A stretch of 34,633 bases of DNA from Rhodoferax ferrireducens. Lineage in GTDB: Bacteria > Pseudomonadota > Gammaproteobacteria > Burkholderiales > Burkholderiaceae_C. This document shows positions 8,059 through 15,671 of the stretch, piece after piece. The DNA lies in the NCBI RefSeq assembly GCF_003347515.1, contig NZ_QEII01000242.1, positions 1 through 34,633 of the forward strand, written 5' to 3'. How positions within the stretch are numbered: position 1 is the stretch's first letter; each line of letters starts with the position of its first letter. Position numbers and translations under genes: made by a program. Under the pieces are notes generated by a model that worked only from the letters and a program-made list of their open reading frames with translations, was not told the origin of the DNA and ran no database searches.

Positions 8059-8368
8059 CACCTTCCAGTTTCTTCTTGAGGTTGCGTAGCGCATCCAGGC
8101 GGCTGCGCTCGAATTTTGCGATCCAGCGTTCGTGGATCTCGTGCAGGGGGACCGGGTTCAGGTAGTGAAGCTTTTCCCGGCCTTGCCAAATGACGGCGAC
8201 GAGGTTTGCTCCCTCGAGCTGCTGCAAGTGCTGTGTCACGGCCTGGCGAGTCATGTCCATGTGCTCACAGAGTGCCGTCAGCGTCTGGCCGTTGTCCCGG
8301 TGCAGCAGGTCAAGCAGACGCCTGCGGCCCGGGTCAGCCAGCGCTTTGAAAACTTTGTCGATGTCCAA
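8039..8368 (-). CDS. ArsR-family winged-helix transcriptional regulator
   Basis: This 109-residue protein begins with MDIDKVFKALADPGRRRLLDLL, the standard ArsR opening helix. The recognition region is LTALCEHMDMTRQAVTQHLQQLEGANLV, followed by the wing VIWQGREKLHYLN. No Cys-rich metal-binding motif is present, so it belongs to the metal-independent subgroup often encoded with SRPBCC proteins. The C-terminal HERWIAKFERSRLDALRNLKKKLEG helix is typical of that subgroup. It lies between two SRPBCC genes, 24 bases after the first and overlapping the second. It may repress the consensus promoter at 8966-8995, but that is inference. Confidence 0.92.
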   Translation of the reverse strand: MDIDKVFKALADPGRRRLLDLLHRDNGQTLTALCEHMDMTRQAVTQHLQQLEGANLVAVIWQGREKLHYLNPVPLHEIHERWIAKFERSRLDALRNLKKKLEGDDNEKT

Positions 8369-8392
8369 AAATTTACCTTCATCGGTCGTGCC

Positions 8393-8854
8393 TCAGTCCG
8401 GCCCGTCGCCGCTAATATGGGGGTCGTTCGGGTTGGGACTACCTGTCCCAGACTCCACAAGCGACTTTAAGCTCATTAGATAAATCGCCCACTTGGTACT
8501 GCAGTGGTGCATGAACTCCACCGGCTCCTTCCACCCTTGGTGTTTGAAGAGGACGATGGCTTGGTCGCCACTTTGTTTGAGCTCAAAGCTTATCTTGTTG
8601 CCGATCCATTCCGCAGGCCCATCGACCACTTGCCACAGCACCCTCCTGGCGGAATCGAGCTCAAGCACCTTCATGTCGAAACCGCCTATTTCCACGCCGC
8701 CGGCGCTGAAGCGAAACTGGAGCACTCCGCCGACCTTGCCGTCCCCTTGCGTGTTGGTCGTCCACCAGCCGGCCAGGCCTTCACGCGTGGTCAAGGCCTT
8801 ATAGACCTCCTCCGTGGACGACTTGATTCCAACTCTATGCAGGATATCCACCAT
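8393..8854 (-). CDS. SRPBCC-domain protein, first gene of the ArsR cassette
   Basis: The product is 153 residues with a START/SRPBCC fold: an N-terminal VGIKSSTEEVYKALTTREGLAGWWT helix-turn, then strand-rich segments (GVLQFRFSAGGVEIGGFDMKV) and a C-terminal helix with STKWAIYLMSLKSLVESG. It differs clearly in sequence from the other SRPBCC protein at the end of the cassette. A strong Shine-Dalgarno AAGGAG (8861-8866, read on the minus strand) sits 6 bases before the ATG. Placing an SRPBCC gene before the regulator is less usual than regulator-first. The substrate is unknown. Confidence 0.85.
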   Translation of the reverse strand: MVDILHRVGIKSSTEEVYKALTTREGLAGWWTTNTQGDGKVGGVLQFRFSAGGVEIGGFDMKVLELDSARRVLWQVVDGPAEWIGNKISFELKQSGDQAIVLFKHQGWKEPVEFMHHCSTKWAIYLMSLKSLVESGTGSPNPNDPHISGDGPD

Positions 8855-8965
8855 GATTTTCTCCTTACAGATTGATTGAAACGACTAGGTTTCCTGTCAT
8901 GGCAAAGACCACCTGACGTCAGCCACGCTTCAAAGATCTTTGCCGATGTTCAAGAACGTGGGTGA

Positions 8966-8995
8966 ATTATATGCAAGCATTTACATGCATGTCAA
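8966..8995 (-). promoter_or_regulatory. Consensus sigma-70 promoter of the SRPBCC-ArsR-AHSA1 cassette, with palindromic spacer
   Basis: Read on the minus strand, a perfect -35 TTGACA (8990-8995) is followed by an 18-base spacer and a perfect -10 TATAAT (8966-8971). The spacer and -35 region contain the 10-base palindrome ACATGCATGT (8983-8992) and the related arm TGCTTGCAT. A dimeric ArsR-type repressor bound there would cover the -35 element. The leader to the first ATG would be about 105 bases. Confidence 0.72.
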
Positions 8996-9098
8996 GTAAC
9001 AGATCGAACACGCAGTGCTCGAACATTGGGGAATCGGATTGATGGACTCGGCGCGAAAACCGTTGTTTGCAATCAGTCGAGGATTTGATCAAATGTCA

Positions 9099-9542
9099 TC
9101 AACGCAATACAAGCACAGGAAGCTTGCTTTCGAGAATGACAGTCTTGGTGTGCGAGCCAAATACTAATTTTCCTACTCGGCTACGCCCGTGTGTCACCAT
9201 GACAATCATGTCGCAGCCTGATTTTTCTGCCTCTTCCACAATGCTCTGGCCCACCATATAGGCGGTCACATGATGTGCTGTGAAAGCCACTCCGGCAGTC
9301 AATGCGCGCTTTTCAAACTGCGCCAGCAATGCGGTCGCATGGGCCTCGTTCTTTGACTCGTTGTCCTTGATGCGGTCCGCCAAGCGCTCGATACGCGATG
9401 TGGCCGCTGTAATGGGAACTTCAGGTTCCACAACAAACCCGGTAATGCGGGCACCCAATTGCACGGCAAGCTCAATGCTGCCATCCATGGCACGATGGGA
9501 AAGCTCAGAGCCGTCAACTGGCACAAAAAGGTGTTTGTACAT
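9099..9542 (-). CDS. Universal stress protein, UspA family
   Basis: The 147-residue protein opens with YKHLFVPVDGSELSHRA, containing the Asp10 that contacts adenine in ATP-binding members. It ends with DMIVMVTHGRSRVGKLVFGSHTKTVILESKLPVLVLR. The usual nucleotide loop G-2x-G-9x-G(S/T) is altered: the second Gly is Arg in HGRSRVGKLVFGS, so ATP binding may be weakened. It forms a single Usp domain, expected to dimerise in the cytoplasm. A weak ribosome site (AAGGAT) lies before the ATG. Its role in stress survival is inferred from the family only. Confidence 0.93.
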   Translation of the reverse strand: MYKHLFVPVDGSELSHRAMDGSIELAVQLGARITGFVVEPEVPITAATSRIERLADRIKDNESKNEAHATALLAQFEKRALTAGVAFTAHHVTAYMVGQSIVEEAEKSGCDMIVMVTHGRSRVGKLVFGSHTKTVILESKLPVLVLR

Positions 9543-9773
9543 GGGGTATAAATCCTTGATAAAAATGGTTATTCAATCTTCAACAAACGCCTCGACGCGC
9601 TTCTTCTTGAAACCTTTTCCACGCACACATCTTGCCGATGTGATTACATGGACAAACCCACAAGATTCACACTTCATCGGGCAGGACCAATAGTACCTTT
9701 TTGGTCAACACTTTCAGACCAGATTAATGCAAATTTCGGTCGACTCGTGGCGGACGGTGATGACGCTCGGTTG

Positions 9774-9798
9774 CCCGTCACGAACGGCGGATGACGGG
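9774..9798. repeat. Inverted repeat in the 414-base gap between uspA-like and the secreted repeat protein gene
   Basis: CCCGTCA (9774-9780) and TGACGGG (9792-9798) are perfect complements around an 11-base loop. No T-run follows. The whole gap 9543-9956 has no convincing coding frame. It must hold the promoters of the two divergent genes, and the last 14 bases hold the AAGGAG ribosome site (9946-9951) of the downstream gene. The repeat may be an operator or part of a leader RNA. Confidence 0.3.
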
Positions 9799-9956
9799 TC
9801 ATTCAACGCCTGCAATTGAACTTTTGTCACGCTATCAGTGGCCAGCCCACGGAGGCGCCGATCCTGCTGCTCGCTGAAAAACCTTTCTTTATCGGTTCAG
9901 CTTGCGTTCAGGCACGGACGCGCAAGATGTGATCCATACCAACCCAAGGAGCTTCC

Positions 9957-10433
9957 ATGAAACGTCTCAATTCCATCAAATCGCTCGCAGCAGTTGCGCT
10001 CGCACTGGGCGCTCTCGGGGCGGCTTCGGCGGCGCACGCCCGTGACGACGTGTCCTTCTCTGTCAGCGTGCAGTCACCGGGAGTCTACGGACAGCCGGCG
10101 CCTGTGTATGTGCAGCCCCGGCCTGTTTACGTCGCACCTCGCCCCGTGTACGTGGCGCCCCAGCCGGTTTACATCCCCGCGCCGAGCCACTATGGGCGCC
10201 ATGACCGGCAGTATGTGGAACGCCGCGGCCCCTATGGCGACCGCGACCGCGATGGCATCGCCAACGTCTACGATCCGGACAGCCCGCGCAACCAGCGACG
10301 CCATGCGCGGGTTTACGGCCCCTACGGTGATTTCGACCGCGACGGCGTATCGAACCGGCACGACCGTGATCGTGACGGTGACGGCGTTCGCAACCGCTAC
10401 GACCGCCTCCCGGACAATCCGTACCGCAGGTAG
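9957..10433 (+). CDS. Secreted protein with PVYV repeats and Asp-rich thrombospondin-type-3-like repeats
   Basis: The product has 158 residues. A signal peptide covers about residues 1-28 (ending SAAHA). Residues 47-75 hold four tandem PVYV/PVYI-x-P units. Residues 91-155 carry two copies of GPYGDxDRDG (91-100 and 121-130) and a third unit DRDRDGDGVRNRYD ending in LPDNP. The DxDxDG spacing is typical of calcium-binding thrombospondin type 3 repeats. The whole mature chain is rich in Arg, Asp, Pro and Tyr. It should be exported to the periplasm or envelope. A clear AAGGAG ribosome site precedes the ATG by 5 bases. No enzyme domain is present; a structural or metal-binding role is inference. 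Confidence 0.85.
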   Translation: MKRLNSIKSLAAVALALGALGAASAAHARDDVSFSVSVQSPGVYGQPAPVYVQPRPVYVAPRPVYVAPQPVYIPAPSHYGRHDRQYVERRGPYGDRDRDGIANVYDPDSPRNQRRHARVYGPYGDFDRDGVSNRHDRDRDGDGVRNRYDRLPDNPYRR

Positions 10434-10452
10434 CCAGGGGTGGGCGCCCTGG
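10434..10452 (+). terminator. Possible stem-loop directly after the secreted repeat protein gene
   Basis: CCAGGG (10434-10439) and CCCTGG (10447-10452) are perfect complements around a 7-base loop, starting right after the stop codon. No U-tract follows, so termination efficiency is doubtful; it may instead protect the message end. The gene on the other strand ends at 10486. Confidence 0.35.
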
Positions 10453-10485
10453 TCTAATCCACGGCTCCCCATCCAACTCGGATTT

Positions 10486-11298
10486 TCAGTTGCCCGTAAA
10501 ACGAGCACTGCGCTTCTCGACGAAGTGACGTACCCCCTCCTGAAAGTCCTCACTGCGGAGGCTTGTCACCATCTCGGCATTGGCCAGCGTGATGGCCTCA
10601 CCCAGGGACTGGTACGGCGCCTCCCACAATTGCCGCTTCATGACGCGTACCGAGCGCGGTGAGACCTCGGTAGCCAATGCCAGCGCCAGTTCATTCGCGC
10701 TTGCAGCCAGACTCTCTGGCGCCACCACACGGTTCACCAAGCCCATTGTCAGCGCCTCAGCAGCGTCAACCTTGCGGGAGGTTAGCAGCATATCCGTGGC
10801 GTGCGCATGGCCCACCACGCGCGGCAGCATCCATGCGATGCCATGCTCGGCGATCAAGCCGCGCTTGGCAAAGGCGGTGGCAAAAGCGGCCTTGCTCGAA
10901 GCAATGCGGAAATCGCTGTACAAGGCCATCACGAGACCCAGACCTGCCGCCGCGCCATTGATGGCGCTAATGATCGGTTTGGGGGTCGCCGGGAAATAGG
11001 AATAACGCGTCTGGTAATCAGGCCGGCGATTCATGTCATAAGGACGCATCCATTGCTCGGAACGGATGTCCTCTGGTGCCAGGACCTCCAGTTCATCCAT
11101 ATCCATGCCAGCGCAAAAAGCCCGGCCGGCACCCGTCAGGACGATGGCGCGAATCGCCGGGTCGCGCCCGGCCTGCTCAATCGCGCTGCGCAGTTCGGCC
11201 TCCAGCACCTTGGTCAAGGCGTTCATTCGCTCTGGGCGATTGAGCGTGATGGTCACGACCTGGCCTTGTGCCGCGTAAATCAGTTGTTCATAGTTCAT
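10486..11298 (-). CDS. Enoyl-CoA hydratase/isomerase (crotonase) family, distal gene of the CoA-ligase cluster
   Basis: From the ATG at 11298 the protein has 270 residues, the usual crotonase length; a longer upstream frame overlaps the ALDH gene and is not homologous. The oxyanion-hole segments are FCAGMD at 61-66 and NGAAAGLG at 114-121. Glu151 in LIAEHGIAW occupies the first catalytic Glu region. The position equivalent to the second Glu of rat crotonase is Asp (HATDMLL). A Shine-Dalgarno GGAG precedes the start, 13 bases after the ALDH stop. It probably hydrates an unsaturated CoA ester made by the cluster's acyl-CoA synthetase. Hydratase, isomerase and lyase activities cannot be told apart here. 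Confidence 0.9.
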   Translation of the reverse strand: MNYEQLIYAAQGQVVTITLNRPERMNALTKVLEAELRSAIEQAGRDPAIRAIVLTGAGRAFCAGMDMDELEVLAPEDIRSEQWMRPYDMNRRPDYQTRYSYFPATPKPIISAINGAAAGLGLVMALYSDFRIASSKAAFATAFAKRGLIAEHGIAWMLPRVVGHAHATDMLLTSRKVDAAEALTMGLVNRVVAPESLAASANELALALATEVSPRSVRVMKRQLWEAPYQSLGEAITLANAEMVTSLRSEDFQEGVRHFVEKRSARFTGN

Positions 11299-11311
11299 GC
11301 GAGGGCTCCAA

Positions 11312-12751
11312 TCAAACTTGTGCTGTTTCGAAATAGGACGGGGGCAACTGGATCGATACCGGTTCAAGGAACTCCTCGATGCCGTAGCGTCCGTTTTCGC
11401 GCCCAATCCCGGACTTACCGAAGCCGCCAAATGGCGCAACCGGATTGAAGGGCGCGCCGTTGACATCCACCTGGCCGGAGCGCAGCTGGCGCGCGACAGC
11501 CAGGGCGGCTTGCGGCGTTGCGCCCCAAACGGTGGCCGCCAAACCATAGTCCGTGCCATTGGCCAGGGCGATGCCCTCCTCTATGCCGTCATAGGTCATG
11601 ACGACCAGCACTGGGCCGAACACTTCGTCGCTGGCGATGCTCATGGCGGGGGTCACGCCATCAAGCACAGTGGGGGCAACAAAGAAGCCGGACGCCGGCA
11701 GCGGGACAGATTCGCCCGTGAGCCGGCGGGCACCTCCCGCCACCGCGGCATCGATGAGCGCCAGAACCTTCTTTTGTTGCGCCCGGGAAATCAGGGGGCC
11801 CAAACGCGTTGCCGCGTCAGACGGGTCGCCCATCCGGTAACCGCCGACCAATTCGAGTGCAAGCGCCGCGACCGCTTCAGCGCAATCTCGCGGGATGAGC
11901 AACCGCGTCGTGGCCGAGCAGGTCTGCCCCGAGTTCAGAAAACAGCTGCCCAAGGTCGCTTTCACCGCGGCGGCCAGGTCAGCGCCAGGCAACACCAACG
12001 CCGCGGATTTGCCGCCCAGTTCCAGGGCGACCCGTTTCACCTCTTCTCCGGCCAGTGCTGCGATACGACGGCCAGCCTGGGTGGAGCCGGTGAAGGAAAT
12101 CATATCCACTTGCGGGTGCCGGACCAGCACTTCACCCACATCGGATCCGGTGCCATGAACCAGATTAAAGACGCCCGGCGGCAGCCCGGCCTGTTCAATC
12201 GCCTTGGCCAGCATGAACGCGCTGGAAGGCGCCATTTCCGACGGTTTCAGGATCACCGTGCAGCCTGCCAGCAAGGCCGGCGCGACCTTGCTGGTGATCT
12301 GGTGCAGCGGGTAATTCCAGGGCGTGATGCAGGCCACCACGCCCACGGATACCTGCTGCACGAGAGAATTGCCGACACGCTCCTCCCAATGCAGGTCGGC
12401 TGCCAAGCTGGCATACCTGTCCCATGCCGCAATCGGCGCTGCCACCTGGATTCGTGAGGCCAGCTTGACCGGCATGCCGACTTCGCGCGAGATGACGCGG
12501 CCAAGCGCATCGGCCTGTTCATGCAAGGCGGTCGCGACCCGGCGTACAGCGGCAATCCGCTCAGCCAGCGGCGTCTGGGACCAGGCCGCCAATGCACCTC
12601 GCGCGCAGCGCACGGCGGCATCCACGTCGGCGGCGGAACTGGTCTGGTAGGTGGCAAAGGTTTCTTCGGTGAAGCTGTCAATCACCGGCGTCTTGAGGAC
12701 ACCCGTGGCCGGCGCCCAGACGCCATTGATATAAGTGTCGTGTTGGTGCAT
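11312..12751 (-). CDS. NAD(P)-dependent aldehyde dehydrogenase of the CoA-ligase cluster
   Basis: From the ATG at 12751 the enzyme has 479 residues, standard for the ALDH superfamily. It has TPWNYP around 143-148 (Asn145), SFTGST at 219-224, the general-base Glu244 in LELGGKS, the catalytic Cys278 in NSGQTCSA, and EVFGPVLVV toward the C-terminus. The family oxidises aldehydes to acids. In this cluster the likely substrate is an aldehyde released by crotonase-type cleavage, such as an aromatic aldehyde; that is inference. It lies 11 bases after one crotonase gene and 13 bases before the next. An AGGAA ribosome site precedes the ATG. Confidence 0.92.
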   Translation of the reverse strand: MHQHDTYINGVWAPATGVLKTPVIDSFTEETFATYQTSSAADVDAAVRCARGALAAWSQTPLAERIAAVRRVATALHEQADALGRVISREVGMPVKLASRIQVAAPIAAWDRYASLAADLHWEERVGNSLVQQVSVGVVACITPWNYPLHQITSKVAPALLAGCTVILKPSEMAPSSAFMLAKAIEQAGLPPGVFNLVHGTGSDVGEVLVRHPQVDMISFTGSTQAGRRIAALAGEEVKRVALELGGKSAALVLPGADLAAAVKATLGSCFLNSGQTCSATTRLLIPRDCAEAVAALALELVGGYRMGDPSDAATRLGPLISRAQQKKVLALIDAAVAGGARRLTGESVPLPASGFFVAPTVLDGVTPAMSIASDEVFGPVLVVMTYDGIEEGIALANGTDYGLAATVWGATPQAALAVARQLRSGQVDVNGAPFNPVAPFGGFGKSGIGRENGRYGIEEFLEPVSIQLPPSYFETAQV

Positions 12752-12762
12752 GTGTTGTATTC

Positions 12763-13545
12763 CTAGTTTGTTTTTTGTGAATCGCGGCGGGCCAGGAAGG
12801 CCTGCATCACGCGGGTCGGCTCCCCCGTTGAGTAGCATTCGAGTTGATAGCGGATGCCAGCGCTGCAGGCCTCTTCAAAGCCGGACTGGGTCCCCTCACG
12901 AAAGCGCTGCTTGGTGGCGCGCAAAGCCTTGCCAGGCAGGCTGGCGAGTGCGCGCGCCCGCTCGATCGCCCGTGGCAGCACCAGCTCTGGCGCAACCAGA
13001 TCGTTGACCAGGCCAAGTTGGTTGGCGCGTTCGCCGGAAATCAGTTCTCCGGTGAGCGACAACTGCTGATTGAGCGAGTGCCCGATCTGCAAGGACAACA
13101 GATACGAGCCAACAATGCTCGCAAGGCCGGCCTTGACCTCCGGTTGCCCCATCTTGAGCGCGGCGTGCGCCACCCGCAGGTCGCACAGCAGGGCAATCTG
13201 GAACCCGGCGCCCACCGCCGTGCCATTGATGGCGGCGACGATCGGTTTGTCCACGTTGCGTACCGCCTGGTACATCGCGTGCTGCCGGTTTAACCACTCC
13301 GCGAGCGTCGTGGTATCGATTGCGGCGGACTCGTCAAGATCCTGTCCGGCGCAAAAGGCCCTCTCGCCAACGCCCGTCAGGACGATGGCATCTGCATCAC
13401 TGCCGCGATCCAGTTCACTCAACGTGCTGGTGAGCATTTTGCGCAGCTCGGCGTTGATGGCATTCAGGGCCAGAGGACGGTTCAGGCGCACGACCGCGAT
13501 GCGCTCGGTGATTTGGACGGTCACGGGGCTGTATTCAGTGGCCAT
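12763..13545 (-). CDS. Enoyl-CoA hydratase/isomerase (crotonase) family, second gene of the CoA-ligase cluster
   Basis: The product has 260 residues. Oxyanion-hole motifs are FCAGQD at 64-69 and NGTAVGAG at 107-114. Glu136 in GQPEVKAG matches the first catalytic Glu of rat crotonase, while the second position is Gln (NQQLSL), so water activation by two Glu residues is not conserved. That pattern is seen in lyases and isomerases as well as hydratases. Its ATG overlaps the end of the acyl-CoA synthetase gene by 11 bases, which indicates translational coupling. Together with the ALDH gene it suggests cleavage of a hydroxyacyl-CoA side chain to an aldehyde; not proven. Confidence 0.9.
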   Translation of the reverse strand: MATEYSPVTVQITERIAVVRLNRPLALNAINAELRKMLTSTLSELDRGSDADAIVLTGVGERAFCAGQDLDESAAIDTTTLAEWLNRQHAMYQAVRNVDKPIVAAINGTAVGAGFQIALLCDLRVAHAALKMGQPEVKAGLASIVGSYLLSLQIGHSLNQQLSLTGELISGERANQLGLVNDLVAPELVLPRAIERARALASLPGKALRATKQRFREGTQSGFEEACSAGIRYQLECYSTGEPTRVMQAFLARRDSQKTN

Positions 13546-15667
13546 GTTGATCTCCCGCGATTTCTATAACCGCATCGACTGCCCAGCCCCCCTCGCCATG
13601 GCTGCCCACAATCAAGGGATTCAGGTCAATCGATGCGACGGTGTTCGGGTGTGTCGCCGCAAACTGCGCCAGCGCGACGGCAGCACGCGCGACGACGTCC
13701 AGATCGACCGGCGCTTCGCCGCGCACACCGGCGAGGATGGGCGCGATGCGCAGCTGCATCAGTTTGTCGATCACGTCCTGCTCCGAGAACGGATACAGCA
13801 GCACGGCAAAGTCGCGCAGCGCTTCGACATATTTACCCCCGTCACTGACCATCACGAGGGTGCCAAACTGCGGATCCTGGCGGACGCCAAGGGCAAACTC
13901 GCGGCGGCCGCGTACGCGCTGGGCCACGATCGCGCCCTCAAAGGATAAGCCCATGCGCTGCACCCGGGCCACGCATGTCACATAAGCCTCCCGAACCTGC
14001 TGCTCAGTCTGCAGGCCCAGAAACACGAGCCCATGTTCAGATTTGTGCGGAATGTGGCCCGAGCAGGCCTTGATCACCACCTCCGGCCCCAAAGCCAGCC
14101 AACCCTGGATGGCTTCGTCGACGCTACAACACAGTCTGTACGGCGCCAGTGGAATGCCGGCCTGTTCAAGAACGGCCAGACTGGCGGCCTCGCTGAGCGT
14201 TGATGTCTCGGCCACAGGTAGTTGGATGGCGGCAAGGTTCGAGTTCAATGACAGCGCGGAACGTCGCGCCGCCGCCTGCTGCAACTTGACGTGCCGGCTG
14301 AGCTGGTGCAGCGCCGCAATAGCGTCCGTTTCGTGGCCAAAAAACGGCACCCCCGCGTGGCGGAAGGCCTGGCGCACCGAGGCCTGTGGTGCTGAAACGA
14401 CCGTTGGCTTGGCGGTGCTGTGCATGAAGCGCGCGGTGTCGCGCGCCATGCCGGCGATGTCATAGCCCTCGCCCGCAACAGGCACGCCGATGAGAAACAT
14501 GTCGGCTTGCGGGTCGGCCGCCAAGGCCTCCAGTGTTCGTGCATACATGTCGCCCTGCGTCAATAACGAAGCCGTCAAGTCAACCGGATTCTGCGCGGAT
14601 GCAAAACTTGGCATGATCTCACTTAGGTTCACCACGGTGTTGCCGCACAGTTCAGCCAGCGGCAATTGCAGCCGTTCGGCCGCATCAGCGCACAACACAC
14701 CGACTGCGCCGCTGTGGCTCATCACCACCAGGTGCTCCGCCGCGTGCAGACCCGACGCCAGGTACAACTCCGTAGCATTTACGAGACCATGCACGTCCTG
14801 TGCGCGCCAAATGCCGTGGCGTTCGAAAAACGCGTCGATAACCACATCGTCGTTGACGATCGCGCCGGTATGGGAGGCGGCGGCTTTGGCACCGTGGACA
14901 CTACGACCCGATTTGAGCGCCACCACCGCGGCGCCACGGGCATTCGCCAGGCGCGCCACGTTGGCGAGCATCTCGGGGTCGCTGAGCGATTCAATGTAGA
15001 GCAACACCACCCGGACTTCGGGGTCAGCGGCCGCCACCAGCGCCAATTCGGATACGGAGGCGTCGGCGTCATTTCCTGACGCCACCAGGTAGCGCACGCC
15101 GATATCGCGCTCCCTGAGCATGGCGTAGGGCATCACGCTGGCCGCGCCACTTTGGCTGATGATGGCGACCGGTCCGTCCTTTGGCGCGACCTCCATGAAC
15201 ATGGTGCTGAAATTCAGTACCGCCCCGGTGCGAAAGTTGGCAATGCCTTGCGCATTGGGGCCGATGAGGCGCACGCCCAGCTGCCGGGCCAGCTCCACCA
15301 GGGCGCGCTGGCGTTTCACCCCTTCCGCGCCGGTTTCGCCAAAGCCGGAACTCATCACCACCGCCACACCCACGCCATGAATGGCACACTGGCGAATCAT
15401 TTCCGGGACTTGGTCCTGCCCCACCGCAAGCACGGCCACATCAGGCGTCTTGGGCAAATCAGCAAGGCTGGCGTAGGCGGGAAAGCCCTGGACGGTGGAG
15501 CGCTTCGGGTTGATCGGGTAGACCTCCCCGCCAAAGCCAAAGCTGCGCAGGTAATGCAATGGCCGGCCGCCCACCTTGTTTCGATCTTCCGTCGCGCCAA
15601 TAATGGCGACCGTTTTCGGATCGAAGGCACGCTGAAGGCGGGGATCGATGGATGGCTTCATTTTCAT
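13535..15667 (-). CDS. ADP-forming acyl-CoA synthetase (acetate-CoA ligase / FerA-like superfamily)
   Basis: About 710 residues in one chain. An N-terminal CoA-binding Rossmann domain begins with VAIIGATEDRNKVGGRP. Succinyl-CoA-ligase-like domains follow, with the phosphorylatable His at about residue 266 in AAASHTGAI. A C-terminal ATP-grasp domain spans about residues 490-710 (VVIKACSGHIPHKSE, GREFALGVRQDPQFG, DLNPLI). This order is that of fused alpha-beta NDP-forming acyl-CoA synthetases. It activates a carboxylic acid with ATP and CoA, releasing ADP and phosphate. Members include acetate/propionate ligases and the feruloyl-CoA synthetase FerA. The ATG at 15667 is chosen; a TTG at 15679 and an ATG at 15661 are alternatives. 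The stop of the Bug gene lies 4 bases upstream and the next crotonase start overlaps its end. Confidence 0.92.
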   Translation of the reverse strand: MKMKPSIDPRLQRAFDPKTVAIIGATEDRNKVGGRPLHYLRSFGFGGEVYPINPKRSTVQGFPAYASLADLPKTPDVAVLAVGQDQVPEMIRQCAIHGVGVAVVMSSGFGETGAEGVKRQRALVELARQLGVRLIGPNAQGIANFRTGAVLNFSTMFMEVAPKDGPVAIISQSGAASVMPYAMLRERDIGVRYLVASGNDADASVSELALVAAADPEVRVVLLYIESLSDPEMLANVARLANARGAAVVALKSGRSVHGAKAAASHTGAIVNDDVVIDAFFERHGIWRAQDVHGLVNATELYLASGLHAAEHLVVMSHSGAVGVLCADAAERLQLPLAELCGNTVVNLSEIMPSFASAQNPVDLTASLLTQGDMYARTLEALAADPQADMFLIGVPVAGEGYDIAGMARDTARFMHSTAKPTVVSAPQASVRQAFRHAGVPFFGHETDAIAALHQLSRHVKLQQAAARRSALSLNSNLAAIQLPVAETSTLSEAASLAVLEQAGIPLAPYRLCCSVDEAIQGWLALGPEVVIKACSGHIPHKSEHGLVFLGLQTEQQVREAYVTCVARVQRMGLSFEGAIVAQRVRGRREFALGVRQDPQFGTLVMVSDGGKYVEALRDFAVLLYPFSEQDVIDKLMQLRIAPILAGVRGEAPVDLDVVARAAVALAQFAATHPNTVASIDLNPLIVGSHGEGGWAVDAVIEIAGDQHGH

Positions 15668-15671
15668 CAGC

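Noticed and set aside
9543..9600. FNR/Anr-type box upstream of the UspA gene
   Set aside because: TTGA and ATCAA half sites are present but their spacing is too long for the TTGAT-N4-ATCAA pattern.
11297..12457. 386-residue plus-strand frame over the aldehyde dehydrogenase gene
   Set aside because: The minus strand encodes a complete ALDH with catalytic Glu and Cys; the plus frame has no recognisable domain.
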